NCBI GenBank assembly: GCA_002499865.1
Contig: DANL01000014.1
Span: forward strand, 1 to 22,736
Reading direction: 5' to 3'
Length of the DNA stretch: 22,736 nt
Source: Euryarchaeota archaeon UBA121
GTDB lineage: Archaea > Thermoplasmatota > Poseidoniia > Poseidoniales > Thalassarchaeaceae
Positions 15,137 through 22,487 of the stretch are shown in pieces; the first letter of the stretch is position 1; every line of letters starts with the position of its first letter. The notes below the pieces were generated by a model. That model saw only the letters and a list, made by a program, of their open reading frames with translations, did no database searches and was not told the DNA's origin. Made by a program: the position numbers and the translations under genes.

Positions 15137-17088
15137 TCGTCACTAGCCTCCGCCTTCCATAGAGGGGGATAATCAAATCTTGAATCATAATCCTCGTCGA
15201 ACTGCACCACATATACTCCAGAGACCATCTCGGAGATGAATACGAAACCACGTGGGTCATACTGTAGGCCCCAATCAAAAGGGATCATGCAAGATGCCCA
15301 GCAGTCAGCCATATCATAGCCCAATGTATTAGTTGGGTCATCAATCCAATCCGGGCCTGCAGGAAGGTAGTATCCAAGGGTGTGCGAAGGAGCTAATTCT
15401 GAGATGGCCTGAAAACCTCTCTCTGGCTCTGGATATCCATTTTCCCAGACTATTTCGTCCCAAATATGGCCGTGGTCAGTTATCCAAACTCCAGCATGGT
15501 AGTGAGTCCAGTAAACATGCCCGTTCAATCCAGTATCTCCGTTGTGAGGGCTGAAAATATACCCTCCAGGGATGTAATGATGTGGATGAGGGGTGCCGTC
15601 GGCTAGGATGCTTTCACCAGGGAGCTTCCACTTGGAAACTAGGAAGGGCTGAGCGGGATCCGTAGTATCGATAGTCCAGATATATCCGGTATGATTGGCA
15701 TTGGAGCCGTATTCTGGGGCTATGTAGGTGTAATGCCTCCAATTCACACCGTAGGTTGCATCAGAAGGTCCTATTCCGCATTGCTCAGGCCAAGTTTCTA
15801 CAGGGTCATACTCACTAATTCCCGAGCAAATCAAATTATCCTGAGGTACGGCATAGTGTATGTTGTCGTTCCCATCATTTGCGTCAAGCCATACTTCAGG
15901 GGACATATTGGCATGTCCTCCTCCCTCTGGGCCATACCATCCAGAGTCATCAGTAGCACAACCCAACCATCGCCCGGTCTCGGGTGGCCACGAGATTCCC
16001 AGTGGATCAGCAATTTGGGGCGGTTCGGAAACGTCTACGAACCTTAGTCCAGCGCCCCAATATGATACTGCCAACATCTTCTGCTTGGTTATCGGATGGA
16101 TGAAGAATACGTTATCGTGATTGAAGATAGAGCCCCCACAGGTCGTCTGCGGTTCAGGGGTGTAACCTCCCCATCGTAGTATCTCCCTACTGGCATTTTG
16201 TTGCTCCTCGTTATTCGTAGGGTTCAAGCCCTGGAAGTCAATTAGGGCATAGAATACCTGAGTGCCCTTGTAGAAGGTTCCACTTGATCCTTCTACCATT
16301 TCAGGATAGGGGTCGGCCCCGAATAGGAATAGGTGGCAGTCATCCTGCCACAGAGCGGTAGGATTCGCTGGTGTCCAATCACAGTATACGTGGAGGTCTT
16401 GGTTGTGGAATCCTGCAGGGGGGTTGTCCCACTCTGCGACCTTGATGGGGCTAGTCTTGTCGCCTACGTAAATCAAGTCCAGACGGTTCGCACCGCTGTT
16501 CGCGTCATCGTCATTGGGAATTGGGTCCAACTCAGAATTAGTCAACTCATGATTCACTAGTACCCAGTTGTTATCAGATGTTACTTTGATATCAATCATC
16601 CTGGCAATTTCTGCGTAATAAGTCGATAGTAGTCTAATTTCGTTTGGCTTGCTGATGTCCAGAATTTCAAATTGATTGTATGAAGAGACGTAGGCATAAC
16701 ATCCACCTGTCCCATCTCCATAAATTTCACAGTCATCGAGGAAATTACCTTCTATGGCTATTTCAGAGCTGTCTCCTGGAGTCGGACCTACATTCTTGAA
16801 CTCATCAAAACAAGGCCTACCTGCAACATTGTCCAAGTCCGCTGGAGGCTTTACGTTACCATCACAATTTAGGTTGTGATAGTCAATTAATTTTGCATTA
16901 GGAGTGGCTAGTCTGTGAGCAAGCAAATCATTGTGTGAATGATTCTCGTCCTCTATTTCTGTCACTGGATCTATCCAGTTCATGCTATCATCCCCCGAGC
17001 CTCCGGAATCATCAGAAAACGATAGGCATCCGGAAAGAGGCGCGAGCACCATTAGTGCGGTTAGTATCCATACCGGACGCAAGCTCAT
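15133..17088 (-). CDS. LVIVD-type beta-propeller lipoprotein (copy 1)
   Basis: A large secreted protein anchored by a lipobox (PLSGC, Cys21). It resembles LVIVD-repeat beta-propellers, which have no assigned general activity. Seen in 651 residues: an Asp/Ser/Gly linker, a histidine cluster (His50, 52, 58), then repeated blades with FEILDISKPNEIRLLSTY, GAGLRFVDVSEPP, GYIWTIDTTDPAQPFLV, HYHAGVWITD and SGVYVVQFDED. Other conserved pieces are IFSPHNGDTG and SHTLGYYLPAG, plus several cysteines likely in disulfides. It is paralogous to the upstream 577-residue protein. Start ATG 17088; its stop overlaps the next start by 4 nt (ATGA), so it is coupled to the His-start protein and, through it, to both SCO genes. 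That context suggests a surface metal- or redox-related role. Confidence 0.85.
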   Translation of the reverse strand: MSLRPVWILTALMVLAPLSGCLSFSDDSGGSGDDSMNWIDPVTEIEDENHSHNDLLAHRLATPNAKLIDYHNLNCDGNVKPPADLDNVAGRPCFDEFKNVGPTPGDSSEIAIEGNFLDDCEIYGDGTGGCYAYVSSYNQFEILDISKPNEIRLLSTYYAEIARMIDIKVTSDNNWVLVNHELTNSELDPIPNDDDANSGANRLDLIYVGDKTSPIKVAEWDNPPAGFHNQDLHVYCDWTPANPTALWQDDCHLFLFGADPYPEMVEGSSGTFYKGTQVFYALIDFQGLNPTNNEEQQNASREILRWGGYTPEPQTTCGGSIFNHDNVFFIHPITKQKMLAVSYWGAGLRFVDVSEPPQIADPLGISWPPETGRWLGCATDDSGWYGPEGGGHANMSPEVWLDANDGNDNIHYAVPQDNLICSGISEYDPVETWPEQCGIGPSDATYGVNWRHYTYIAPEYGSNANHTGYIWTIDTTDPAQPFLVSKWKLPGESILADGTPHPHHYIPGGYIFSPHNGDTGLNGHVYWTHYHAGVWITDHGHIWDEIVWENGYPEPERGFQAISELAPSHTLGYYLPAGPDWIDDPTNTLGYDMADCWASCMIPFDWGLQYDPRGFVFISEMVSGVYVVQFDEDYDSRFDYPPLWKAEASDE

Positions 17089-17134
17089 GCCCTGCCGGGG
17101 AAAACCTACCCTATCAAATTCCCCCCTTTACGCC

Positions 17135-17151
17135 CGGCCCCTTAGGGGCCG
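17135..17151. other. GC-rich perfect hairpin between the two propeller genes
   Basis: CGGCCCC, a 3-nt loop, then GGGGCCG: a 7-bp perfect stem in an otherwise AT-rich spacer. It starts 4 nt past the stop of the 577-residue propeller gene on the transcribed (minus) strand. No T-run follows, so it is not a canonical terminator; it could be an attenuator, an mRNA-stability stem or chance. Confidence 0.5.
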
Positions 17152-17155
17152 AAGT

Positions 17156-18889
17156 TCAGGTTCCATAGGGTGCATCGATATCTAATTGGACAATATACAG
17201 GCCACTTGTGATACATGAGAGATACGTGTAGCCATCATGATACTCAGCAGCCCATAGGAAAGGAGTCCAACCGAAGTCGTAGAATGAGCTATCCAAGGGG
17301 GTACCATCTGCTCCATGAGGAAGATGGTAGCCAATGGTCGAGGAAGCATGTGCATCTGTCTTGTTGATATTCTGCAAACCTTCGAACATCAGAGTCTCGA
17401 TGTCTATTACCCATAGTCCAGCGTGATAGCTACTGAGGTAAATTCTGCCATCCCAGGCACCGCCGAAACTATTGTCAGGAAGTCCTGGAAGCCCGGTTTG
17501 GAAAATCTGTGTGTCTGCGTTATGAGGGCTGAAGAGGAGCCATTCCTCTCCTTCGGGAATGTGGTGATCCATCGCGAATGGTATCTCCCATCCATGGATC
17601 AGCTCGGGAAGGAATCTAAAATTCCCATTATTGATTTCGTAAGCAGTAGTATCCAGAAGGTAGCTCATCCCTGTACCCACAGTAGTACTGAGCACCTCGG
17701 TTGCTACAATTGTAAGGTGACGCTTACCAATTGGGTATCCTAGATGACTAGCATCCACCATATCGTCTATTGGCTCAGCATAGTGGATGTACGATGCTCT
17801 GCCTCCATTTTCATTACTTGTGCAACCGCAGTCAATTTCCCCGTCACCGTCAAAATCCTCGAATTCCATCCACTGGCCAACCTCTGGTGCTCTCCAATTA
17901 CAGCCAAGTTGAGTTCCGAACGACCCCCTGCACGCCGCCGCTATTGCTAGATACTCGGCAAGATCGTTTCCAGGATGAGGGACGTCAGAAACATCGAATA
18001 TTCTCAATCCAGCTTCCCAGTATGCCCCGTAAACGAAAGTCCTATCGAAACGAGGGTCATTCGAGTCCTCTCCCGGCCAAGTCTGGACGGTCATATCGTG
18101 AATGTATATCCAACCTCCTAGGGTGGACTCCCAGCTCACTTCGGCCTCTCCTACCTTCACTATTCGTGGCAGATCGCCATAACCTGCGAAATTTAGATGG
18201 GCTATTGTTATGCCGCCGCATGCGTCCCCCTGGCCGACATCACACTGCTCGTAATCAGGATTGGCTACGAAGATGTACCACTCGTTATCGATCATATGTG
18301 TGTACAGGTTGTGAGGACCGCTGGGATGATCGGCGTCATACCATGAATCGACCCAACTCGGATTACTTTTGTCCGTTACATCAACTAACGTGACAGTGAC
18401 TTGTGCGGGGTCCTCCCACGATCCGACATTCGGGTCAGCAGCCCCTGGATCAACCAACTGATTCTGTACTATCACATACTCCCTAGCATTGTACTCCAGG
18501 TACTTTACATCCAAGACCTGCGTATTGGGATCGTAGTACACCCCTGTTACTGTGGTATTCTCCGGGTTGGTGACATCTACGATATGCATCTCTGACCATC
18601 CTGCGATGTATGCGTACCTCTTGCCATCCGGAGAATCAGCAACTTGAATCTCCGCATTACCTGGCGCAGTTAGGGGATTGTAGCTAACTGGCCTTATGTT
18701 TTCTGTGAACATCATATGCTGGCTGGCATTTCTGTGATCGTGATCCTCAGTTTGGATCAAGGGGTCGACCAACTCTCCGATCGAAGAATTATTTGTCGTT
18801 TCACTATCTGAGAGTGTTACAGTAGCGAAAATTGCAACTATCAGACAAACCACCAGACCAATCGCGGCCACTACCCTTTCTGAACTCAC
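17156..18889 (-). CDS. LVIVD-type beta-propeller protein with N-terminal membrane anchor (copy 2)
   Basis: Paralogue of the 651-residue propeller downstream. Seen in 577 residues: an N-terminal hydrophobic helix (about 6-26) without a lipobox, a histidine cluster at residues 50, 52 and 58 matching the same numbers in copy 1, and blades with MHIVDVTNPENTTVTGVYY, VTLVDVTDKSNPSWVDSWY, GAYWEAGLRIFDVSDVP, SSYHAGLWVIDIE and SGLYIVQLDID. FSPHNADTQ and SSTIGYHLPHGADG also align with copy 1. A DGDGEIDCGC loop looks calcium-binding. The start is GTG 18889, which is the only good start next to the hydrophobic segment. It is divergent from the second His-start gene across 53 nt, and copy 1 follows after 67 nt with a hairpin between. 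Confidence 0.84.
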   Translation of the reverse strand: MSSERVVAAIGLVVCLIVAIFATVTLSDSETTNNSSIGELVDPLIQTEDHDHRNASQHMMFTENIRPVSYNPLTAPGNAEIQVADSPDGKRYAYIAGWSEMHIVDVTNPENTTVTGVYYDPNTQVLDVKYLEYNAREYVIVQNQLVDPGAADPNVGSWEDPAQVTVTLVDVTDKSNPSWVDSWYDADHPSGPHNLYTHMIDNEWYIFVANPDYEQCDVGQGDACGGITIAHLNFAGYGDLPRIVKVGEAEVSWESTLGGWIYIHDMTVQTWPGEDSNDPRFDRTFVYGAYWEAGLRIFDVSDVPHPGNDLAEYLAIAAACRGSFGTQLGCNWRAPEVGQWMEFEDFDGDGEIDCGCTSNENGGRASYIHYAEPIDDMVDASHLGYPIGKRHLTIVATEVLSTTVGTGMSYLLDTTAYEINNGNFRFLPELIHGWEIPFAMDHHIPEGEEWLLFSPHNADTQIFQTGLPGLPDNSFGGAWDGRIYLSSYHAGLWVIDIETLMFEGLQNINKTDAHASSTIGYHLPHGADGTPLDSSFYDFGWTPFLWAAEYHDGYTYLSCITSGLYIVQLDIDAPYGT

Positions 18890-18942
18890 ATTGACCGGAG
18901 AGCATAGGTCATGTTGAAGCCATCGCCCCCTTACGCAGGGTC
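18890..18942. promoter_or_regulatory. Shared divergent promoter region of the copper/redox cluster
   Basis: Only 53 nt separate the GTG of the propeller gene (minus) from the ATG of the His-start gene (plus), so both promoters must lie here or inside the coding ends. GGTCATG occurs twice (18907-18913 and 18939-18945). No clear TATA box was found. Confidence 0.4.
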
Positions 18943-19536
18943 ATGAACACAAACGCGGGGTTAGCCATGGTACTGGTTTCTCTATTGTTGGTGTCTCCAG
19001 TATCGGCTCACGAGCCCAAGGAATACACAATCTTGCTGAAGGAGGACGGCGTCACTCCAGATGGCGTCTCTCCAGGAATTCTCGTTTCATCCGACTCGTT
19101 GTTCTTCTACAATGTAGACGGAAGGGAAAATGTCACTCACAGGATTCTCGTAGATGTGGAGGGAGACGACCTATTCGACGGGGTTGATGATATCGCCACT
19201 CCCTGGCTAAGTAGTACTTGTGAGCTCAATGAAACCAGCCAAAAGGTAGACCCTTCGTGTGAGGTTACATACTTGCTCTTATTGGATCCTTCAAATGGAC
19301 TATTGCCCTCTAATATTTCGATGATGCATCAGATTGATTTGAATGGGACAACGGAGGAGCGTAGTTTTGTTGTTTCCTTCTCGGAAGACAGTCATTCCTC
19401 AGGACAAGTGCTACCGATCGGAGGAGTCGAAGAAGTACAGAAACCAAGCGATCAAACGCCCCTGAGGTTCGCTCTAGTGGCGTCTATTGCAGGTATTTTT
19501 GTTCTACTTCCAATTCTTCTCTCCAGTAAGCCATAA
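18943..19536 (+). CDS. Small secreted protein predicted to mature to an N-terminal histidine, C-terminal anchor (copy B)
   Basis: Paralogue of the gene at 14597-15136, on the other strand. Seen in 197 residues: signal peptide ending VSA, giving His23 as the mature first residue; SLFFYNVDG matching the LIFYNV of copy A; an acidic D-G-x-D loop; Cys93 and Cys106; LLLDPSNG; a SFVVSFSEDSH stretch whose His151 aligns with His129 of copy A; a linker; and a C-terminal membrane helix about 174-193. Additional histidines (His66, His129) are not shared with copy A. Two conserved histidines plus a predicted N-terminal one fit a copper-binding surface protein, but the fold is inferred from pattern only. 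ATG 18943 is divergent from the propeller operon, and tRNA-Ala follows on the same strand. Confidence 0.8.
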   Translation: MNTNAGLAMVLVSLLLVSPVSAHEPKEYTILLKEDGVTPDGVSPGILVSSDSLFFYNVDGRENVTHRILVDVEGDDLFDGVDDIATPWLSSTCELNETSQKVDPSCEVTYLLLLDPSNGLLPSNISMMHQIDLNGTTEERSFVVSFSEDSHSSGQVLPIGGVEEVQKPSDQTPLRFALVASIAGIFVLLPILLSSKP

Positions 19537-19565
19537 ATCTGTATTTCAACGGTTGCCCTCAATAA

Positions 19566-19592
19566 CCCCTAGCCCTCCCGCGGGCTTAGGGG
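19566..19592 (+). other. Hairpin running into the 5' end of tRNA-Ala
   Basis: CCCCTAGCCC (19566-19575) can pair with GGGCTTAGGGG (19582-19592) with one bulged T. The 3' arm includes the first three bases of tRNA-Ala. It may act as a stop signal for the upstream gene or affect tRNA 5' processing; there is no T-run. Confidence 0.45.
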
Positions 19593-19666
19593 CGCTTAGC
19601 TCAGCTTGGAAGAGCGCCTGGTTTGCAACCAGGCGGCCGGGGGTTCAAATCCCCCAGCGTCCACCA
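19590..19666 (+). tRNA. tRNA-Ala (anticodon TGC), CCA encoded
   Basis: Acceptor GGGCGCT pairs with AGCGTCC (19656-19662) and contains the G3-U70 wobble that identifies tRNA-Ala. The anticodon stem CCTGG/CCAGG encloses TTTGCAA, giving TGC at 19624-19626. The T-arm GGGGG-TTCAAAT-CCCCC is perfect. The discriminator A is at 19663 and CCA at 19664-19666. No intron. Confidence 0.97.
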
Positions 19667-19684
19667 TAAAAATTCGAAGAATGA

Positions 19685-20521
19685 TTATTCCTCGTTAGAA
19701 TTAGCCATTTTTCTGGCAATATTTACCAGCTTAACAATTTCCTTTCTTGCTCCCTCGCTATCTGATACTTCAGCATTGAAAGCGATTCTAATGGGCCGAG
19801 GACCATCATTGGTCATCGCGGACATTTCCATTCCATATCTGTCAATCCCAGTCATCGTTGCTTCTGAGGTATCCTTGGCCTTACTCATTTCTTTGCAAAT
19901 GATGACCATTGCATCCTCATGATCTTCATTCATGTGTTGGATAATCCCGTCTGAGAATGATATCAATGGATCGGGCTCAGATGATTTCCAATCATCTCCC
20001 CCTATCCAAGACATTCTTCCAAATCCGCCAATATACCTTACAGATTTTACAGCTAGTCTGAAAAAATAGAAATCTCCAAAATCAGCATAAAATTTCGCAC
20101 TTTCGTGCTTTCCAATGAATATATCTCTCACCCTCTCTTTCTCCTCCTCGGGAACAATCTCACAGTCTCCAATTAATGTCGCCCTTCCAAGTGCCAATGG
20201 GTTTTCGTCACCGCCTTCTGCAATCAGAAGAGATGCCTTGGATTCCTTCGTTAGATTTTTTGTGTGTTCAGCTAATCCGCTAATTAAGAATATTGGATCA
20301 CCAGAATCCAGTGCATAAGTCACGAATGAGCCATATGGGTATCCTTCGCCATCGGAGGAAATAGTGCACAATGTTGCCGTCCCTATTCTTTCAGCTAATG
20401 TCCTCGCCTGCTCAGCATGTGAAGAGGTTGGTACGTTCGGATCATACAATAATTCCTGTCTTTGCGAAGGGGCTCCCTTAGGAAGCTGATGCTTGGGAGG
20501 TGGCTTTTCTTCCATTGGCAT
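19685..20521 (-). CDS. HugZ-like protein: split-barrel (PNPOx-like) plus DUF2470 domain
   Basis: Proteins of this two-domain build include the HugZ/ChuZ heme-degrading enzymes; others bind flavin or heme without known activity. Seen in 278 residues: an FMN-binding split-barrel-like domain at about 35-175 (TATLCTISSDGEGYPYGSFV, then a PIFLISGLAEHTKNL strand-helix), and a C-terminal DUF2470 domain with the signature HMNEDHEDAM at 196-205. A proline/lysine-rich N-terminal tail of about 30 residues precedes the barrel. Start ATG 20521 (second ATG at 20515). It is the last gene of a minus-strand run after the ABC ATPase, 79 nt downstream. Next to an iron-chelate-type importer this favours heme or iron metabolism, but the heme ligand was not confirmed. 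Confidence 0.82.
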   Translation of the reverse strand: MPMEEKPPPKHQLPKGAPSQRQELLYDPNVPTSSHAEQARTLAERIGTATLCTISSDGEGYPYGSFVTYALDSGDPIFLISGLAEHTKNLTKESKASLLIAEGGDENPLALGRATLIGDCEIVPEEEKERVRDIFIGKHESAKFYADFGDFYFFRLAVKSVRYIGGFGRMSWIGGDDWKSSEPDPLISFSDGIIQHMNEDHEDAMVIICKEMSKAKDTSEATMTGIDRYGMEMSAMTNDGPRPIRIAFNAEVSDSEGARKEIVKLVNIARKMANSNEE

Positions 20522-20600
20522 CTATATCGCCCTCTCCATGTTATTCTCAATATTTTCAATTTTCTTTCTCTCGCATACAAACATTTTCTCACTATTCCCT

Positions 20601-21380
20601 TTAAATTTCATCATTAATGACTATCCTAAGTATCCCATCTTCGCCCATTACTTGTCTACTAGTTACCTCAAATACCAACTCAATATTTTCTGGAGTCAGC
20701 ACGTCTGATGGTTTACCATTAGATATTATCTTCCCTTCATGTAAAAGCATTATCCTATCCGAAAACCTCGAAGCTATATTGATGTCATGAATGGCTATTA
20801 CCGCGGCCTTTCCATTATCTTCTGAAACTATTTTCCTCAGTTCCTTCATCACCTCTATCTGATTTTTTAGATCGAGATCGCTTGTCGGTTCGTCGAATAA
20901 GAATAAATTAGGATCCTGGGCTACGGCCTTTGCGATTATCACTCTCTGCTTTTCGCCTCCTGAAAGTCTGTCAAATCTCCTGAAAGCGAAATCAGTTAAT
21001 CCCATTTTATCAATGGTTTTACTGACTAAATCCCGGTCTTTTTCTCCCACGGACCAATTTATGTATGGCCTCCTGCCAAGTAATATTACGTCAAATACGT
21101 CCATTGAGAAATTACTGGTAATCGATTGCGGAACGTATGACATTTTCTTAGAAGTGGTAAGGATGCCTAATTCTGATATATCTTCTCCGTGAATCGTAAT
21201 TTTACCCCGATTAGGCCTTAGAATCTTGTTCAGACATTTCAACAAGGTGGATTTTCCAGCCCCATTCTTTCCTAGGACTGAGACCAATTCATTCTCCTTC
21301 ACGATAAAATCTACCGAATCGATAACTAAGTTATCGCCCCAACTAAATCCCAAACCCTCTACTTTCATTATTTCACTCAT
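20601..21380 (-). CDS. ABC transporter ATP-binding protein (FecE/BtuD type)
   Basis: The cytoplasmic ATPase of a type II importer for iron chelates, heme or cobalamin. Seen in 259 residues: Walker A GKNGAGKST at 37-45, a Q-loop in YVPQSITSNF, ABC signature LSGGEKQRV, Walker B LFLFDEPTSDLD, and the switch histidine in IAIHDINIA. The size and the LLGRRPYI segment between Q-loop and signature are usual for the FecE/BtuD/HmuV group. Its ATG overlaps the permease TGA by one base (TGATG at 21382-21378), indicating translational coupling. Ligand cannot be read from the ATPase. Confidence 0.93.
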   Translation of the reverse strand: MSEIMKVEGLGFSWGDNLVIDSVDFIVKENELVSVLGKNGAGKSTLLKCLNKILRPNRGKITIHGEDISELGILTTSKKMSYVPQSITSNFSMDVFDVILLGRRPYINWSVGEKDRDLVSKTIDKMGLTDFAFRRFDRLSGGEKQRVIIAKAVAQDPNLFLFDEPTSDLDLKNQIEVMKELRKIVSEDNGKAAVIAIHDINIASRFSDRIMLLHEGKIISNGKPSDVLTPENIELVFEVTSRQVMGEDGILRIVINDEI

Positions 21381-22483
21381 CAGTGATGCCCCCTATTCGT
21401 TAACAGTAAATAGATGAAAAGTGGGCCACCTACTACTGAAAGCATCAATCCGACTGGAAGGACGACAGGTGCTATGACGGTTCTACCAATGGTATCAGCT
21501 ATCAACATCAACAAGGCCCCAAAAATAGCCGAGCAAGGAATTAATTTTCTGTAGTCATTTCCTATGATTAGCCTACTCATGTGAGGCGCGGCAAGGCCAA
21601 CGAAACCAATCATTCCAGTGAAAGCGATTATCAAAGCGGTCAACAACGACGAAAGTATGAGTATTTTTTTCCTCGTAGCAACGGGGTCCACTCCCGTAGA
21701 AATTGCAAACTCATCGCCACCTATTGATAGAGAATTAAGATCCCAAGACCATTCTAGTGATTTAGGCACTAGGAATATAACGGCGCCTCCGATTATCCAA
21801 ACTTCACGTGAGTCTACTCTGGCCAAGCTACCAAATGACCAATGAGTTAACTGGGAGAGCTCTTCCGCAGTAGCGAAATAAACCATAGTCTGAACAATTG
21901 CCCCGGCAATGAATGTTATGGCTATCCCAACAAGAATATACGACTCTGCGGTGACTCCTCTTACGCTACCAAGTTTGATTATAATATAAACAACAAGAAG
22001 AGCAAAAAAGAACGCATTCAGCACTAGGTCGGAGCCGACGAATGTGATTACAGGCATAATTGGAATTATGGTCGTAAGACCAGTCCAGAGAAGCGATAAT
22101 AATTCACTAACAAATGTCAAATCAAGGAAGATTGCTAAAGCCGCACCTAATGCAGCACCCGAGGCAACCCCGAGTGTCAGTGGAGACACTAGTGGGTTAC
22201 CCAAGGCCCCCTGCATTAGGGCCCCAGCTATGGCTAATCCAGTACCAGCTATAATGGCAAAAACCACTCTGGGAACTCTGTATTCCCATAGGATCAGTCT
22301 CTGGATTTCACTGCCCTCTTCTATTTGAAGTAGAATCTTAGCAGTAGTGAGCATGTCAAGATTGACAGAAGACCCCTGGCCCAATGCAAAAATAGCAATT
22401 ACAATGGTGCACAGTCCAAGGAGGAGTATTTTGATGACGTGGTCGCGGTTCTTATCCTCGTATTTCCTAGAGAGGTGATCCAT
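21380..22483 (-). CDS. FecCD/BtuC-family ABC transporter permease
   Basis: A polytopic permease with about ten membrane helices that pairs with the adjacent ATPase. Seen: the family signature GLAIAGALMQGALGNPLVSP followed by LTLGVASGAALG in the first third, and the GFVGLAAPHMSRLIIGNDYR coupling-helix region in the last third. From ATG 22483 it is 367 residues; the family is usually 330-360. The frame is open to 22525, but that would overlap the end of the upstream binding-protein gene, and a GGTGA ribosome site lies 4 nt before ATG 22483, so I use the shorter start. It starts 4 nt after the binding-protein stop and overlaps the ATPase start by one base. Confidence 0.93.
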   Translation of the reverse strand: MDHLSRKYEDKNRDHVIKILLLGLCTIVIAIFALGQGSSVNLDMLTTAKILLQIEEGSEIQRLILWEYRVPRVVFAIIAGTGLAIAGALMQGALGNPLVSPLTLGVASGAALGAALAIFLDLTFVSELLSLLWTGLTTIIPIMPVITFVGSDLVLNAFFFALLVVYIIIKLGSVRGVTAESYILVGIAITFIAGAIVQTMVYFATAEELSQLTHWSFGSLARVDSREVWIIGGAVIFLVPKSLEWSWDLNSLSIGGDEFAISTGVDPVATRKKILILSSLLTALIIAFTGMIGFVGLAAPHMSRLIIGNDYRKLIPCSAIFGALLMLIADTIGRTVIAPVVLPVGLMLSVVGGPLFIYLLLTNRGHH

Positions 22484-22487
22484 AGTT

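Noticed and set aside
17770..18393. 207-residue open frame on the plus strand inside the propeller gene
   Set aside because: Rich in Arg, Pro and Ser as expected for antisense of a beta-propeller gene; no start context or motif, and the minus-strand protein has clear paralogues.
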